Shown in pieces: positions 14,401 through 25,973 of a stretch of 64,000 nucleotides of DNA. This stretch comes from Chondrosia reniformis (Eukaryota; Porifera; Demospongiae; Chondrillida; Chondrillidae). Position 1 is the first letter of the stretch. Every line of letters begins with the position of its first letter. A program made the translations under genes and the position numbers. The notes beneath the pieces are model-generated. The model ran no database searches. It saw only the letters and a program-made list of their open reading frames with translations, and was not told the origin of the DNA. The stretch is taken from positions 1,023,401 to 1,087,400 of the forward strand of contig OX359198.1 in the NCBI GenBank assembly GCA_947172415.1, given 5' to 3'.

Positions 14401-14932
14401 CACACATGTACACATGCATGTAGGTAAGCTGATATATACAGTAAGTGTGGCTTTTGGCCATATGGGTGACTATTGCATTTCCACACTTTGGCATTTACTG
14501 TAATTAAATATATATACCATGGAGTCAAATGTATCTCCTGTTTCTGGTGTATCTACTGATACAAGTTCCAGAGAGTAATTTCCTAACACTGAAGCATTGT
14601 TAACATAATCAACAGCCATTTCTGCTGCAGTAAGAGTACCTATATAAAATGTAAATATAATATAATCCATTGAAGTTCAGTATATACGTATATTTATGTA
14701 TGTACGTATACAAAATGTAGAAGAGATAAATTATCACATGTATGTATAAAGTTCTTCACTTTAGGTTCTAACCATAGCTGTTAAATCCTCCATTTGTGGT
14801 GTCTTTGGCTATCAAAAATCCAAGATGCAGCGGTTCCTTCTCTTCTTGCGCAGCCTCTCCAATGGAAGAAAAACTGGCTGCTAAGAAAAGCCAAATAATA
14901 GTTAATTTAGAAACCCATTTTAACTGATTCAT
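7009..14932 (-). CDS. GABA-B receptor-like class C GPCR, copy A
   Basis: Seventeen exons: 14773-14932, 14518-14639, 14106-14249, 13290-13466, 13062-13163, 12796-12861, 12333-12442, 11994-12096, 11628-11903, 11344-11506, 10560-10689, 9894-10017, 9479-9598, 8990-9112, 8097-8411, 7608-7784, 7009-7083. They total 2487 nt (828 aa), all GT-AG and in frame. A signal peptide (MNQLKWVSKLTIIWLFLAAS) leads a periplasmic-binding-type ectodomain with GGGCSVATEP, SFASITP and GWYDDTYW. Seven membrane helices follow (exons 11-15). TM5-7 carries FLAFENRKVNIKALNDSKYI, typical of GABA-B receptors. The short cytoplasmic tail has a coiled coil (IKVLQNKINELSAKLDKYE), as in heterodimerising GABA-B subunits. Family role: G-protein-coupled amine/amino-acid sensing at the plasma membrane; the actual ligand is unknown. 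The tail is shorter than in vertebrate subunits. Confidence 0.93.
7195..7330 (-). repeat. tRNA-derived SINE in intron 16 of copy A
   Basis: The minus strand reads as a tRNA-like head. An A-box region GTAGCTCAGAGGCAGA and a D-stem are followed by an anticodon-arm-like CTGGTGGTCATACCAG and a B-box-like GAGTTAGATTCCC, then an unrelated body. Acceptor pairing is poor, so this is a SINE or tRNA relic and not a working tRNA. A sister copy sits at 16130-16235; receptor C has lost this stretch. Confidence 0.6.
7400..7560. repeat. Dispersed intronic repeat, CTGGCCCAGTGGAGAAG family
   Basis: Short repeat with the core CCCAGGGTCACTAATGTAGG, then CTGGTCCAGTGGAGAAG and a 3' end like TAGCATGTAGAAAAATGGTG. 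Related copies occur at 16335-16545, 47435-47545, 49605-49765 and 50925-51120, in introns of unrelated genes, so it is a mobile non-coding family. The same CCCAGTGGAGAAG core lies inside the foldback element at 9235-9475. Confidence 0.65.
8412..8989. repeat. Duplicated element pieces in intron 14 of copy A
   Basis: After a (TA)n tract near 8420-8450, a segment beginning GCATCAGTATTAGTGTGACT (near 8488) recurs near 8826. Between them are AGTGCAAGTTAC-like motifs and a stretch (8660-8780) resembling the outer half of the palindrome arm at 37740-38000. The intron looks built from two partial insertions of that family. Copy C has the same arrangement (28800-29280); copy B has a much shorter version. 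Confidence 0.6.
9235..9475. mobile_element. Foldback MITE in intron 13 of copy A
   Basis: Inverted arms of ~70 bp: ACCATTGTTAGAATCTATAT... at the left and its reverse complement ending near 9473. The arms include TTTAGAGTAAAAGG and CCTTTTACTCTAAA. The spacer holds the CCCAGTGGAGAAG dispersed core. Orthologous insertions sit at 17880-18120 (B) and 29535-29755 (C, right end shortened), so it predates the duplications. Confidence 0.75.
11100..11290. mobile_element. Foldback MITE in intron 10 of copy A
   Basis: Inverted arms GATGCAGTTGGTTCTTTTAG and CTAAAAGAACCAACTGCATC flank a smaller internal inverted repeat (GGGGTCTTC / AAGACCCC). Outer TGGTTCATCT / AGATGAACCA ends also pair. Copies in the same intron position occur in B (20085-20240, outer half lost) and C (31387-31575). 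Confidence 0.75.
13925..14085. mobile_element. Foldback MITE private to copy A intron 3
   Basis: Inverted arms: AGGTCTTCATCAGCAATTGC running into a TTACAGATGCAAGTTAAATA end, and the matching ATTTAACTTGCATTTGTAAT...GCTGATGAAGACCT. The loop is ~50 bp. The corresponding introns of B and C lack it, so it was inserted after A split from B and C. Confidence 0.72.
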
Positions 14933-15927
14933 TTTACTACCACAATTTGAAGTAAAAATGAAATCAGGATTAGACAGAACACAAATTTAGCTGTGAACGT
15001 GTTGACTACAAACTGGACAATGCAGCTTTATATATATAAACCATCTGAACAATACTTTATTATAATGCATATATACGTATATATATATATATATACGTGT
15101 GTACACTGTATACTTACTGTATACTAGGAACTTCACAATATATTGTGAAGTTCCTACATATACATATATGTGGTCAATGTGACTTGCATCATTAGCTCCA
15201 TTAACCTCTCAAAATGGAGTGAGAAAGATACTAAAAGGAAACATTCATACAAGTTAAAAGGTTTCTTCTCAAAGATATTATATATAATATATTGTATTTT
15301 AATATTTGTATATTAATGTATCTTCAGCATCTACCATGTATACGTAACCCTAACACTAGTATAATCATTTTACATTTGTCTTTGTTCTTTTGCACTTTCA
15401 CTGGTGTGTTTTTCATCAATAATAATAATAATTAAGAATTAGTTAAAATATACGTAGGCCATCTGGTTCAAGATATATACTGTAATTCTTCCAATGTACG
15501 TACGGTGACTATGCATCCAGGATTGAATGAGTAATTGAAGCGAGTAAATACTTGGTGTCAGCACTCACAGACTACACTATAGTTTGTTAATTTATGAATA
15601 TGCAATTATTTTTTAAAATTTGTTGGAAAATAAGACCTGTATGATCTGTATTAATTCATCAGTCAGTCTTAAGCGAATAATTAAATTATGTTTCCCTTCA
15701 GAGCTAATGTATAATAGCTAAATGTACCACATTCATCCTTTGTTTGCATCTCATGTAGGAAAATGGTGTATATTAGATTTTGCATGATCCAATTAAATGG
15801 TTGATTGATTATATATATTTATAACAAAATACATATTCACCCAACATGCATGTTTATAATACCTAGTATATATATGATTGTATTAAGTGAAGTTTATAAT
15901 AGCATTAGCTTATAATTGTTGGTGATA
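14933..15927. other. Intergenic region between receptors A and B
   Basis: Holds the 5' flank of copy A and the 3' flank of copy B. I see TA/TACGTA runs (15070-15110), a short perfect inverted repeat AACTTCACAATATATTGTGAAGTT (15129-15153) and, from 15750, the GTAGGAAAATGGTGTA repeat end also found at 6810 and 27480. The first ~60 bp upstream of the ATG are nearly identical to the flanks of B and C; similarity then decays. No coding sequence recognised. Confidence 0.5.
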
Positions 15928-18900
15928 TTAGACAATGTCTTTTCCTTGAGAAATATCATCATCAGTCACATATCCACTCTGCATACCTTCTTTATCATTC
16001 CCCTAGAGTGATAAGGTATATAGATATCTTGAAGTTTGAATCTTAATTTTTCTATATATATACGTATATTATATACGATTAATCAAAGTGATAATCATGC
16101 AAACCACAAGTAACTAAAATGAGGGGAAACACAAAAGAATTAAGCAATATTGCTGGGAATCTAACTCAGGACAGCTGGTATGACCACCAGTGCTCTGCCT
16201 CTGAGCTACAATTACCACAACAATGCTCCATGCATTCCATTTTATACTAACTAAATAGAAGTAATTAGTTGCAAGTGATGATTCTCCTATCAGAACAAGC
16301 ATGATTCAGAAATTTAAAGATTAAGATCAAGAAAAAACAAAGATTCCCAGGGTCACTAATGTAGGGTGTAATTCCCAGAAACAGCCGTCTGGCCCAGTGG
16401 AGAAGAAGAAGAAAGAAAAGAAAAGTATCCAGGACCTGTATCTTCATCCAATTTAAAGCTCTCCAGGTTTAGCTCCCTATATAGCTTTTTAAATAGCATG
16501 TAGGAAAATGGTGTATTAGATTTTTTGATATATAAATAATCAAGAGTCCCTATAGCTATACCATTATGCTGTTTAGTATATATATTCCTCAATGCTTACC
16601 TCATATTTATCTAATTTAGCCGACAGTTCATTTATCTTGTTTTGCAAAACTTTAATTGTCTCTGTCATACCCACATTAGAGGGAGCAGTTATTTTAGATC
16701 CTTTAGAAGTTGGAAGCTTGAAATTCAGTGCTGTATCGACACTATTATCATTTCTTATCCGATATAATCCCACCATCTGTATTCATAGAAGGATGAATAT
16801 TATGTACATACCTATGTATATAATATTATGTGTACTCCATCTGCACATATGTGTAAAAGGTTGTCTCTGTGTTACGTTTTATGGCTTATTAAACTTATGC
16901 ACATATTTATATATATATATATTTAAAACATGCCATTGAAGTATGTAATAATGTGATTTAAAACAATGGTTATATACTGAGAAATGACTATATATACAAA
17001 CATAATTATTACATATATAATATTCACACATGCAGTGTCTTACTCTCGGTATGAAAAGCAGGCTTAGTATAGCAAATACTGATAGAATTATTCCCAATGA
17101 GAGAACAGTATAGCGTACATTTTGATCAATCAGAGCTTGTAAAATGCCGATAGGAACAAGTGGAATGCAGGCCACAACAGTGCAATACACACACGCGGCA
17201 ATGTACTTTGAGTCATTCAAAGCCTTGATGTTAACTTTGCGGTTCTCAAATGCCAAGAATACTCCAATAACCAGGTAGATTGCCTTATAGGCAAAGAATG
17301 TTATGAACACAGGAAGAGAGCCCTCAGATATACATAATAGGGTTAGATCTCTCGACATCTATATTCATCATAAGCAATATACTCAAATATAATTATGTAG
17401 CTTCCTAATATAATATACGTATATACATGCACATATGTTATAAAATTAATATGTAATTATAAAAGGTAATTTACATACGTATGTGACTGTCCATTTATAC
17501 AGTATATATAGTCCATATACAATGAACACTGAATGGACTACATACGTATATATCTACATATACTATGAGAATAACTACTGTATGGACTATACTGTTCTCA
17601 TGTCTGCTATATATAGAGAGAGATATGATCAATTTGAAGTATACATACGTATATACATACCTCCTTTTTCTGAACCTCCACATTCTGTCTTGAAGCTGGC
17701 ACTGATGTGATAATTATTAGATAAATAATATCTACTGTCAATAATATGACAATAGCAATCAACAACGTCCAATCCTTGGGAGGCTGAAGGGAGTGCATGA
17801 ATTACAGTTTAAAACATTTATTGTATGTAATACTATGTATGTACATACATAATACAATAATTGTATTATGTATATACGGACATACACCTTTGTTAGCATC
17901 TATATCTACTTTAGAGTAAAAGGCCTATAGGGAACTAAACCTAGTGAGAGATTATAGCATGCATTAAATATTAAAATACATATATACATATACTGACCCA
18001 GTGGAGAAGAAGAGAAAACTCTTATATCCTCATCTCCTCATCTGTATCCATAGCTCTCACTAGGTTTAGTTCCCTATAGACCTTTTACTCTAAAGTAGAT
18101 ATAGATGCTAAAAATGGTGTATATACGTACCTCAAATGCCAGCTTGCTCTTTTTCTTTAGAGAGGAAAAGATGAAATATATTCTCCAAGTCTTCACCAGC
18201 AGGGAACCAAATATCAGAGTGAAGCCAATTGAAGCCACCCAAAGAGTAATCTAAATGATACAAAGAATATCGCAACATGAAGTAAGTACATGCACGAGAC
18301 AGCTAATATTATACATCTATTTATTAATTGTTCCAGCTGTTTATATATATATATATGCCAATCTATAAGACACGTGTGCAATTAAAGGAGACGTAAAAAC
18401 TAATAACATGAAATATAGTTATATAATATATTTCTATGATATATAATATATATTCATCTGACATATGTATATATATAGTAAAACACTTGAGCAATGGGAT
18501 AGTGGCCAGCATATGGTATATTCTGGCACATATGTACGTTTGCTTACATTACAGAGGTAACACATGACTTGGTGACTCTTTGTTATGCCCAGGAGTATCA
18601 CTTCCACATACATCACGATAGCACCCACACAGATGATCACATTAATTACTGGACTTGTCAGTTTTATGAATCTAATTAACCAAAAAATGTATACATATAC
18701 ATGATACATATACACATGATTTGCTATAGCATTACAAATATAATCCTGTGTTTATATACAAGCCCAGTTTAGGTGCACAAACCACAAGTAAGGGCCTGGA
18801 CTGGTTAGTTTGGTTTATGAACAATTGGCTATGATTCAAATTGACAAAGAAAAATATCATTCCGTTGAGTTTAAATACACTATACGTATATACCAGTCAC

Positions 18901-21900
18901 ATCTGGCCCAGTTGAGCTATATGTACGTATATATGTAGTTTACATGTCTAAAGTTGCAGTTGGTCCAGTCCTTGTTCACAAATACAAGTTTTCACCTGGG
19001 CCAATGACCTTATATATATATTTATATAATCCACTTATATATAGGCTGGTGTAAACTGTAAATATAAAATAGCGCATATTATATTGACTTGGAACTCAAT
19101 AAAGTTTGAAATATAAATATAGTTATATACAATCCATATGCATGTAATGTATACATGCATATATATATATATATGTACATTCTGTATTTTCTGTATATAT
19201 AGGTCCACTTATAAGATACTCACTTCTTCTTGAAGAAAATAAGATTGAAAACCATGCAGATGAGTGCATAAATTATGCCAATGATAGCTGACGATGTCAT
19301 TATAGCAAATAGTGCAGTATTAATCTCAGCGATACCGTCATGTGGTATTCCATCTATACACAAATATACATACAAACTAATCTCTCAGGCAATATATACA
19401 TGTTAATACTTACACCCCATTGCCATGAAAAGAGCTAATAATAGGAGGTATTATCTACCATATAGGATATACAGTGTGAACTAGTTCATGACAGGAAGTG
19501 TCCAGCTCAAAAGCCAGGGCAATGGGGTATATAAATCACACTACCATTTCCAAACATGTGAAATTGCTGTGAAATTTAAATTTCACAAGGTGAGAAGGCT
19601 GTTAAATTTCATAGTTTCCAGTTATTAATTAAAATTCACAAACAATTTCACATGTTTGGAAATTTCACGGCCCTACTTAACAATTTCACGGCCCTACTTA
19701 ACAATTTCACGGCCCTACTTAACAATTTCATGGCCCTACTTAACAATTTCACGGCCCTACTTAACAATTTCACGGCCCTACTTAACAATTTCACGGCCCT
19801 ACTTAACAATTTCACGGCCCTACTTAACAATTTCACGGCCCTACTTAACAATTTCACGGCCCTGTTTTATTTCACCCTGAGAAATGCATATGTTTGCCAT
19901 AAAGTTAACAGCCCTGTGAAATGTAATATAGTTTTTTCACAGTCCTGTCATGAGGTGTCCGAGGTGATGGGCTATTATAATTGATCAGTTATATATAGCC
20001 CATCACCTCGGACTTCCTGAATATATATAATTCTCTGCCCTGACTTTGTCTCGGCCTCGTATATATTATTCTGGCTATCGTCCTCAATCTGATGCAGTTG
20101 GTTCTTTTAGGATTCGGACATTTCAACCTTGAGGGGTCTTCTTCAGCAACTCAGAAGACCTCTAGTGTCAAAACATCCTAATCCTAAAAGAACCAATGTT
20201 AACTACATTTCTAAATACTCAAAAGAGATGAACCATTTCAAAGATAGGCATTTCTTAGTTACAATCTTATGTGGGCATACGTACGTACTTGGAAAAATAA
20301 TACTTTCAGCTTCCAACTCAATATGTTTACTTTTTCTACTGTAATTACCCACTGTTCTTCTCCTGATATCATTCCCATCGAAATAATACTGAGTGACATT
20401 TGTTATTACTCCCAGACGATCACCAGTGGTTTCATTAAACTTCAAAGGACCCTATACAAGTAAATAAAAACATTTACAAAAATGATGTTAGAAGTAGGAA
20501 TGGCAGTGTTCACTAATACATCTGCAAAACGTATCGAAACAATACATATATGATATGATAAGGCTAATCATACAGAAGTTGCATATACACTAAAATATAA
20601 GTAACTTAACCATACACTTCTGTGTTTGGGTGCATCAAGCTGCAGTAGGAATATTAATGGTACAGGGCTTGCTGGTGCTTATAACTGGCTGCAAATAACC
20701 GAATATAACTAAAAATCGCTTCATTGGTGATTTATGAGGTGTTGCTTGCTAATACATTAGATAGGTCGGCCATGTTTTTTTTGGCCATTCCTACAGTACG
20801 CTCTGAAATATGTACATGAATTGAGAAAGTAAATCAGGAAAAAATAAAAATGGGATCTTATAATATATATAGAGACCAATTATGATTTATATACATGTAC
20901 ATGCATATTGCTAATTATAAATTGCTTACTGATGTCCCCATGGGATTACTGAAGTTTATGTGAATGTTAGAAAAGCTTTCTAGCAATTCTTTGGCAATCT
21001 TTGAATTCGATGCTCTGTTATTGGAACTTATATCAAGAGGGTTGAATCCATTGAACATATCTGGATCCTTGCTCAAGGTGCTATTCAGAACTAGACTAAC
21101 TGCCAAGATAGCATCAAAGGCAGGCATAGCAAAAGAGTTTGCATAAATAGTTTTTCCCATGTCGCTAAGCTTGTTATAATAATCATTATTAATTTCAGAT
21201 GCAGTCTATATAAGCAGAGATATGTATTTATATATAGACACATGTTACAATATTGAATAATGCTTTAAATGCATACATACAGTGTACCAACCTTATTTGT
21301 AAATTTGACTTTCACGTCTGAATTTGACACTCGTTGACTACTAAATGCAAATGCATTGTTGAGTGCTACTTTGAGGTGACTACCGTCACATTTTCTAAGA
21401 AACACATTAATAACTATCAGAGATTGTGATTACGCATATATATGCATATTACAGAGGTTTACTCCATTCAAATATTTCCAACCGTACAAGCCATAATATT
21501 ATGCATATATAAACCGTACAAATATACAGGAATTGGTGTTTATTATTACAGTTTGTCTCTAGTGATACATAGTGTATATAAGTATATACTTAAATGGTAT
21601 ATAAGGATCAGGGGATGTATAATTTGAATATATATATATATATACACAATATGTACATGAACTTATATAGCATCTCTTACAAGCCTCCATTTGTTGTTAC
21701 ACTTAGGTTTATATTGTTCCAATAAGTGTCATCGTACCAACCAGAAACAATCAATTGATGGTTCGGATAATAAACACCGTGATGAAAAGCCTATATTAAA
21801 ATATATATATCATTAATTATCTATACACATGCAAGCTATATAAGTACTTGTAAAGTGTTATGCATGTATATATGTGCAAACGATATGTGAAAAGATAGGG

Positions 21901-24180
21901 GATAGTTGTTCCATCATTCCAAAAAAAAGAATTTTTTTAACAATCAGAAGCCTTTGCTTGATCATGTGATATCAATAATATTGTTATATAACACTCACTT
22001 GGCAAAGAAACTGTTCAAAATTCTCCCTGTATGCATTGGCAATGATAACCCTTGGTGGATCAGCCTATATAGTATGTTTTAAAGATGAATAGTTACTTAA
22101 TTAAAGATTGATCGCTGTGTATAATTATTACAATCAGCATAATATTATATATACCTCCCTTTATCCCTCCCATAGAAGCCATATGAATTACTTACATTAC
22201 AAAATTTGCTCTGACAGTATATGTAATAACCAGATACTCACCCACAGTGAATCCAACCCCTTCAAAGGTATACTGGACAGAAAGCGATATACCCTAACAT
22301 CTAATCCTTTTGAGTGTAAGTACATTTCAATTTTGTCTAGATTCTACATTTATAATGTATGATAGTATTACATAGATATGCAAATTTCATTATAACTAAG
22401 TATACGTACGATATTAAGCATTTAATAAAGGGCCACTGACATGTTTGCATGATGTTAATTCACAGCCCATGAATTTTAGAGATGAATTTACCAAAAAGTG
22501 CAAATTTCTGCCCAAAAAGCATGCAGACAACTTTCAATACAATTTTGTGTAGTTTCAAGTGCTTCTCTGCAATATATCAAAATCATGCAAACATGTCAGT
22601 GGCCCTTCAAAGTGATCTAGAATACTTACAAATTGAAATAAATTCTCATTCTGAGCAACCAGGGCCACCTCCCTCCAGACATTGCTGTACTTTAACACAA
22701 GATCTGCCTGTCCATAATGCGCATCTGTAACTCTTGGTATTGCTCCAATGTGATACTTGTATAGTGTCCTATCAGCTACCACTGGCGTTATGCTGGCAAA
22801 TGATACCTATATATACATATATAGGAACCTGTATAATCTGACACTAATATATAGTGTCCTCAAAAATGTTCGTGGTCAATTTAGTATATATATAAAAGTA
22901 ACAAAGTAAATCCATACCATATTAAGTATATTAATATACCAATGTATTGGGAAAATGAAACCATCCCTACATAGAGAGTACTACTGTACTCTCTGATATA
23001 CGTATTAGTGTATATAGAGTACTAACAAAATATATCCCATACCATGCATCTAGTTACAGGTAAGTCTTCATTCATGCGTAATGAATGGTGAAATTCCCAG
23101 ACATCATGTCTGGTCAAGCAGAAGAAGGAAGAAATATTGCAAATCATAAGCATTTTCCTAGTTGATGTCTTGATGCTCCAGACCACGCACTTCAAACACA
23201 TGTTCCAGTACGTATACACTATTATGCTATAACTCTTCTTTAGATTTAATATATGTATAAGTAAATTTACCTGTACTGTTTTCCAGTAGGTAGAGAGTTC
23301 TGCCATTGGCTCTGTTGCCACCGAACAGCCACCTCCTAGGAAGATGGGGGACTTGTTGGTGTAATTTGATCTCCAAAAGTTCAAATATGCCCGAATGGCT
23401 CCAGATCGTGTGCACTATAATAAATATATAACTTTTAAGACACAGCATATATATGATAAGAACTAATACTTATATTTAGGTGATTCATCTATAGTCTTTT
23501 GAGTGTACATGTCTCTGTATAGATGCATATACGTAACACTAAAGATGAACCATCTCAAAAATATATAGAGATATCAACCATTTAACAACTATACGTATAT
23601 ATGCACACATGTACGTACACATGCATATATATAGATAAGCTCATACCGTATATATAAGTGAGGTTTTTGGCCATATGCATGGGTGACACTATTGCATTCC
23701 ACATGCACTTTGGCATGCAAAATTATCACAACTATTGTTATACAGTAATTAAATATAATTATACATTACCATGGAGTCAAATGTATCTCCTGTTTCTGGT
23801 GTATCTACTGATACAAGTTCCAGAGAGTAATTTCCTAACACTGAAGCATTGTTAACATAATCAACAGCCATTTCTGCTGCAGTAAGAGTACCTATATAAA
23901 ATGTATTATTTTATTATCCATTGAAGTTCAGTATATATACGTATATACTGTACTTATGTACATGCAATATAAAATATAGAAGAGATAAATTATTACATGT
24001 ATGTATATTTATATTCTAACCATAGCTGTTAAATCCTCCATTTTTGGTGTCTTTGGCTATCAGAAATCCAAGATGCAGCGGTTCCTTCTCTTCTTGCGCA
24101 GCCTCTCCAATGGAAGAAAAACTGGCTGCTAAGAAAAGCCAAATAATAGTTAATTTAGAAACCCATTTTAACTGATTCAT
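15928..24180 (-). CDS. GABA-B receptor-like class C GPCR, copy B
   Basis: Seventeen exons with the same lengths and phases as copy A: 24021-24180, 23770-23891, 23271-23414, 22630-22806, 22242-22343, 21999-22064, 21681-21790, 21292-21394, 20930-21205, 20289-20451, 19224-19353, 18548-18671, 18131-18250, 17661-17783, 17044-17358, 16600-16776, 15928-16002. All frames are open and splice sites GT-AG (828 aa). The order is the same: signal peptide, ligand-binding ectodomain, seven helices, coiled-coil tail. Differences from A cluster in the ectodomain (ANAYRENF for ANAYMETF, WKTVQ for WNTVQ, YPNHQ for YPNYQ) and after TM4 (ASRQNVEVQKK for ATRENVKDQKR), which could shift ligand or partner choice. 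The upstream neighbour, head-to-head, is the truncated CLN6 copy. Confidence 0.93.
16130..16235 (-). repeat. tRNA-derived SINE in intron 16 of copy B
   Basis: Sister of the copy at 7195. The head is better preserved on the minus strand: GTAGCTCAGAGGCAGAGCAC forms a D-arm with a GCTC/GAGC stem, followed by a GAGTTAGATTCCC B-box-like element and a shared non-tRNA body. The anticodon arm is irregular, so it is not called as a functional tRNA. Confidence 0.62.
16335..16545. repeat. Dispersed intronic repeat copy in receptor B
   Basis: Longer copy of the family at 7400. After the CTGGCCCAGTGGAGAAG core it keeps the second half, CCAGGACCTGTATCTTCATC ... TTTAGCTCCCTATA ... TAGCATGTAGGAAAATGGTG, which matches 49605-49765 in the CDP-DAG synthase gene. 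Confidence 0.65.
17880..18120. mobile_element. Foldback MITE in intron 13 of copy B
   Basis: Orthologue of the element at 9235. The arms TTTGTTAGCATCTATATCTA and GATATAGATGCTAAAAATGG enclose the CCCAGTGGAGAAGAAG core. Confidence 0.72.
19546..19920. repeat. Foldback repeat with 21-bp minisatellite, copy B intron 10
   Basis: A 21-bp unit (TTTCACGGCCCTACTTAACAA) is repeated about ten times between 19655 and 19865 and is nearly perfect; one unit reads TTTCATGG. It abuts an inverted repeat whose arms (TTCCAAACATGTGAAATT / AATTTCACATGTTTGGAA) lie at ~19549 and ~19645. The unit length is a multiple of three, so both strands show long artefactual ORFs. Copies A and C lack it. Confidence 0.93.
19958..20012. 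repeat. Perfect 18-bp-stem hairpin
   Basis: TCCGAGGTGATGGGCTAT and its exact reverse complement ATAGCCCATCACCTCGGA flank a ~19-nt AT-rich loop. It lies in intron 10 of copy B, downstream of the minisatellite, and is absent from A and C. It may be a short MITE remnant. Confidence 0.8.
20493..20794. mobile_element. Insertion private to copy B intron 9
   Basis: About 300 bp with short inverted ends GTAGGAATGGC / GCCATTCCTAC, found in B between exons 9 and 10. The homologous introns of A and C run straight through. No ORF; probably a non-autonomous DNA element. The right-hand flank (TGTACATGAATTGA) resumes the A/C sequence. Confidence 0.6.
22955..23005. repeat. Solo 3' hairpin end of the CTAGA...CTGA element (copy B)
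   Basis: The CATCCCTACATAGAGAGTAC...GTACTCTCTGA hairpin end of the elements at 26717 and 45601 stands alone here, in intron 3, with no element body. An identical remnant is in receptor C near 41000-41045. It is absent from A. Confidence 0.65.
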
Positions 24181-25134
24181 TTTACTACCACAACTTGAGG
24201 TAAAAATGAAATCAGGATTAGACAGAACACAAATTTAGCTATGTACGTGTTGACTACAAACTGGACAATTCAGCTTTATATAAACCATCTGAATAATACT
24301 ATAATAATGCATATATATGTATATATATAAATTCTATTGTAAAGTTCATGGTTGATGTGGTTAATGTGACTCACACCATTAGCTCTATTAATCTTGCAAA
24401 ATTGAGTGATCTCAGTATTATTGTCTAATTAAAAGGATATATACATACCAAAAGGAAATGCTCATAAGTTAAAAGGTTTCTTATAGAAAATACAGTACCT
24501 TGAACCAAATGGCCTATATTTCAACTAATTCATAAAGTTATTAATTGTACTGTATTATTCAGTTCAATAGTATAATCCAGCTGCAGGTATTTTAGCTGGA
24601 AAGTTCTATAAGTCATAAATCCACAATGAAATTTGAGGTACGTATGTATGGATAAACTTATATTTGAGAAAAACAAAATTCTTATGGATTTATAATGATT
24701 AGAGTTTGGATATACAGCAATTTTTCACTATTAGTGGTTGAATAGGAAGGTTAAAAGACAAGGGGGAATTTTAGTAGCTAATGAGTTGAAACAAATTAAA
24801 GGCAGATGGTTCAGCTAATCAGAGAATGATGGAGTTTCTAAAGGGGCATGATTGTAAAAATAGACTAGTGCTAGCTTTACTTCCATTTATAGGTTGCTCT
24901 ATGAGGAGGTTACACTAAAGGAATGACATTTCTTTAGGCAGTGAAGGAGAAAGATTAAACATAACAAGGATGCATGGCACTGTTTAATGCCAAAAGGATT
25001 CCATGGTAGACTGTAGCAAATAAATATCAATGCATAGCTAATGTTTAAACCGTGAACGGGTCAATGACTTATGACATCAATGTGCCCATGCGACCTTTTG
25101 ATCATGAGCTAAGATGATTGTGTAACAGTATTAA
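24181..25134. promoter_or_regulatory. Shared upstream region, receptor B / truncated CLN6
   Basis: About 950 bp separate the divergent start codons of receptor B (minus) and CLN6 copy 1 (plus), so regulation from here is inferred from position. The block is nearly identical to 42221-43157. No TATA box or known operator was picked out with confidence. The 60 bp next to the receptor ATG are also shared with copy A. Confidence 0.4.
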
Positions 25135-25973
25135 ATGGCTACCGATAAAGCAAGAGATGCCCCTTCAGAGGTTGGAACCAAGTTTCACATTGACGTATGG
25201 CTCACACTCGTTCTGGTCAATTGGATATGTGACTTTGGTCGACCCATCGCCGCCCTCTTTGTTCCTCTAAAGTACACGCCGCTCTACTACCCTAGCATTG
25301 GAGACGTCTTTCATTTTATTTACAACATCATTGTACCGCTATGCCACTTCAAGCTGATTGAACGAAGTTACCTTCGGATACCCCGTACGTTGCTGCACTT
25401 GTTGGTTACAATATTCGCCGTGGGCGCTAGCTTGCATTTAGTGGGCGACTCTTTTAATCATCGACTGATTCATTTGGGATACCAAAACCATTTGCATTTG
25501 ACTGAAAATCCGCTCATTAAGGTAGTAGTACTTGCATTTAGAAAGAATTACTGTAGTTTTGATAATTTTATGATAATAGGCTGCAAAATGTACATAATTC
25601 TGCTGTATGATGTCTGTAGATTTGTTGCACTATTTATGTATACACATGGCTACCCATATACCCTAATCATACTCATTTACAATTATTCTAAATTTTTATT
25701 TTACTTTATTTTTGGCAGAATATTTCTACTTGTTTGAGTCAGCACAACCCAGATGGAGGCCATATTGTTGATGTGTTCAAGCTAGTATACTTCTACGATG
25801 AGTACCTTGGCCATTGGATGTGGTACCTGCCTCATTTTACTATCCTCATCTGGGTCTTCTCATCTTCATTTGTGCCTTCCTCATCCAGCCAGAACACTTT
25901 ACCTTTTGCAGCAGCCATCTTGGTTCCAATTGATGTGTTGTATCAGTGGTACCTCATCACAGAGGATCATTAG
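25135..25973 (+). pseudogene. CLN6: Truncated CLN6 copy, 3' end replaced by a mobile element
   Basis: Exon 1 is 25135-25521 and exon 2 begins at 25719, as in the complete copy at 43158. Homology stops at 25965, after WYLITE. The frame then runs into the hairpin element and stops two codons later (~211 residues of an expected 295), removing the last membrane segments and the conserved C-terminus. The protein part that remains is almost identical to the intact copy (WICDFG for WVCDFG), and the intron splice sites survive. A truncated product might be made, but loss of the C-terminal third argues for a pseudogene left by duplication. Confidence 0.85.

Noticed and set aside
19648-19984. Long repeated ORFs (LLSRAVK, NNFTALL, ISRPYLT units)
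   Set aside because: Artefact of a 21-bp minisatellite whose unit is a multiple of three, open in several frames on both strands.
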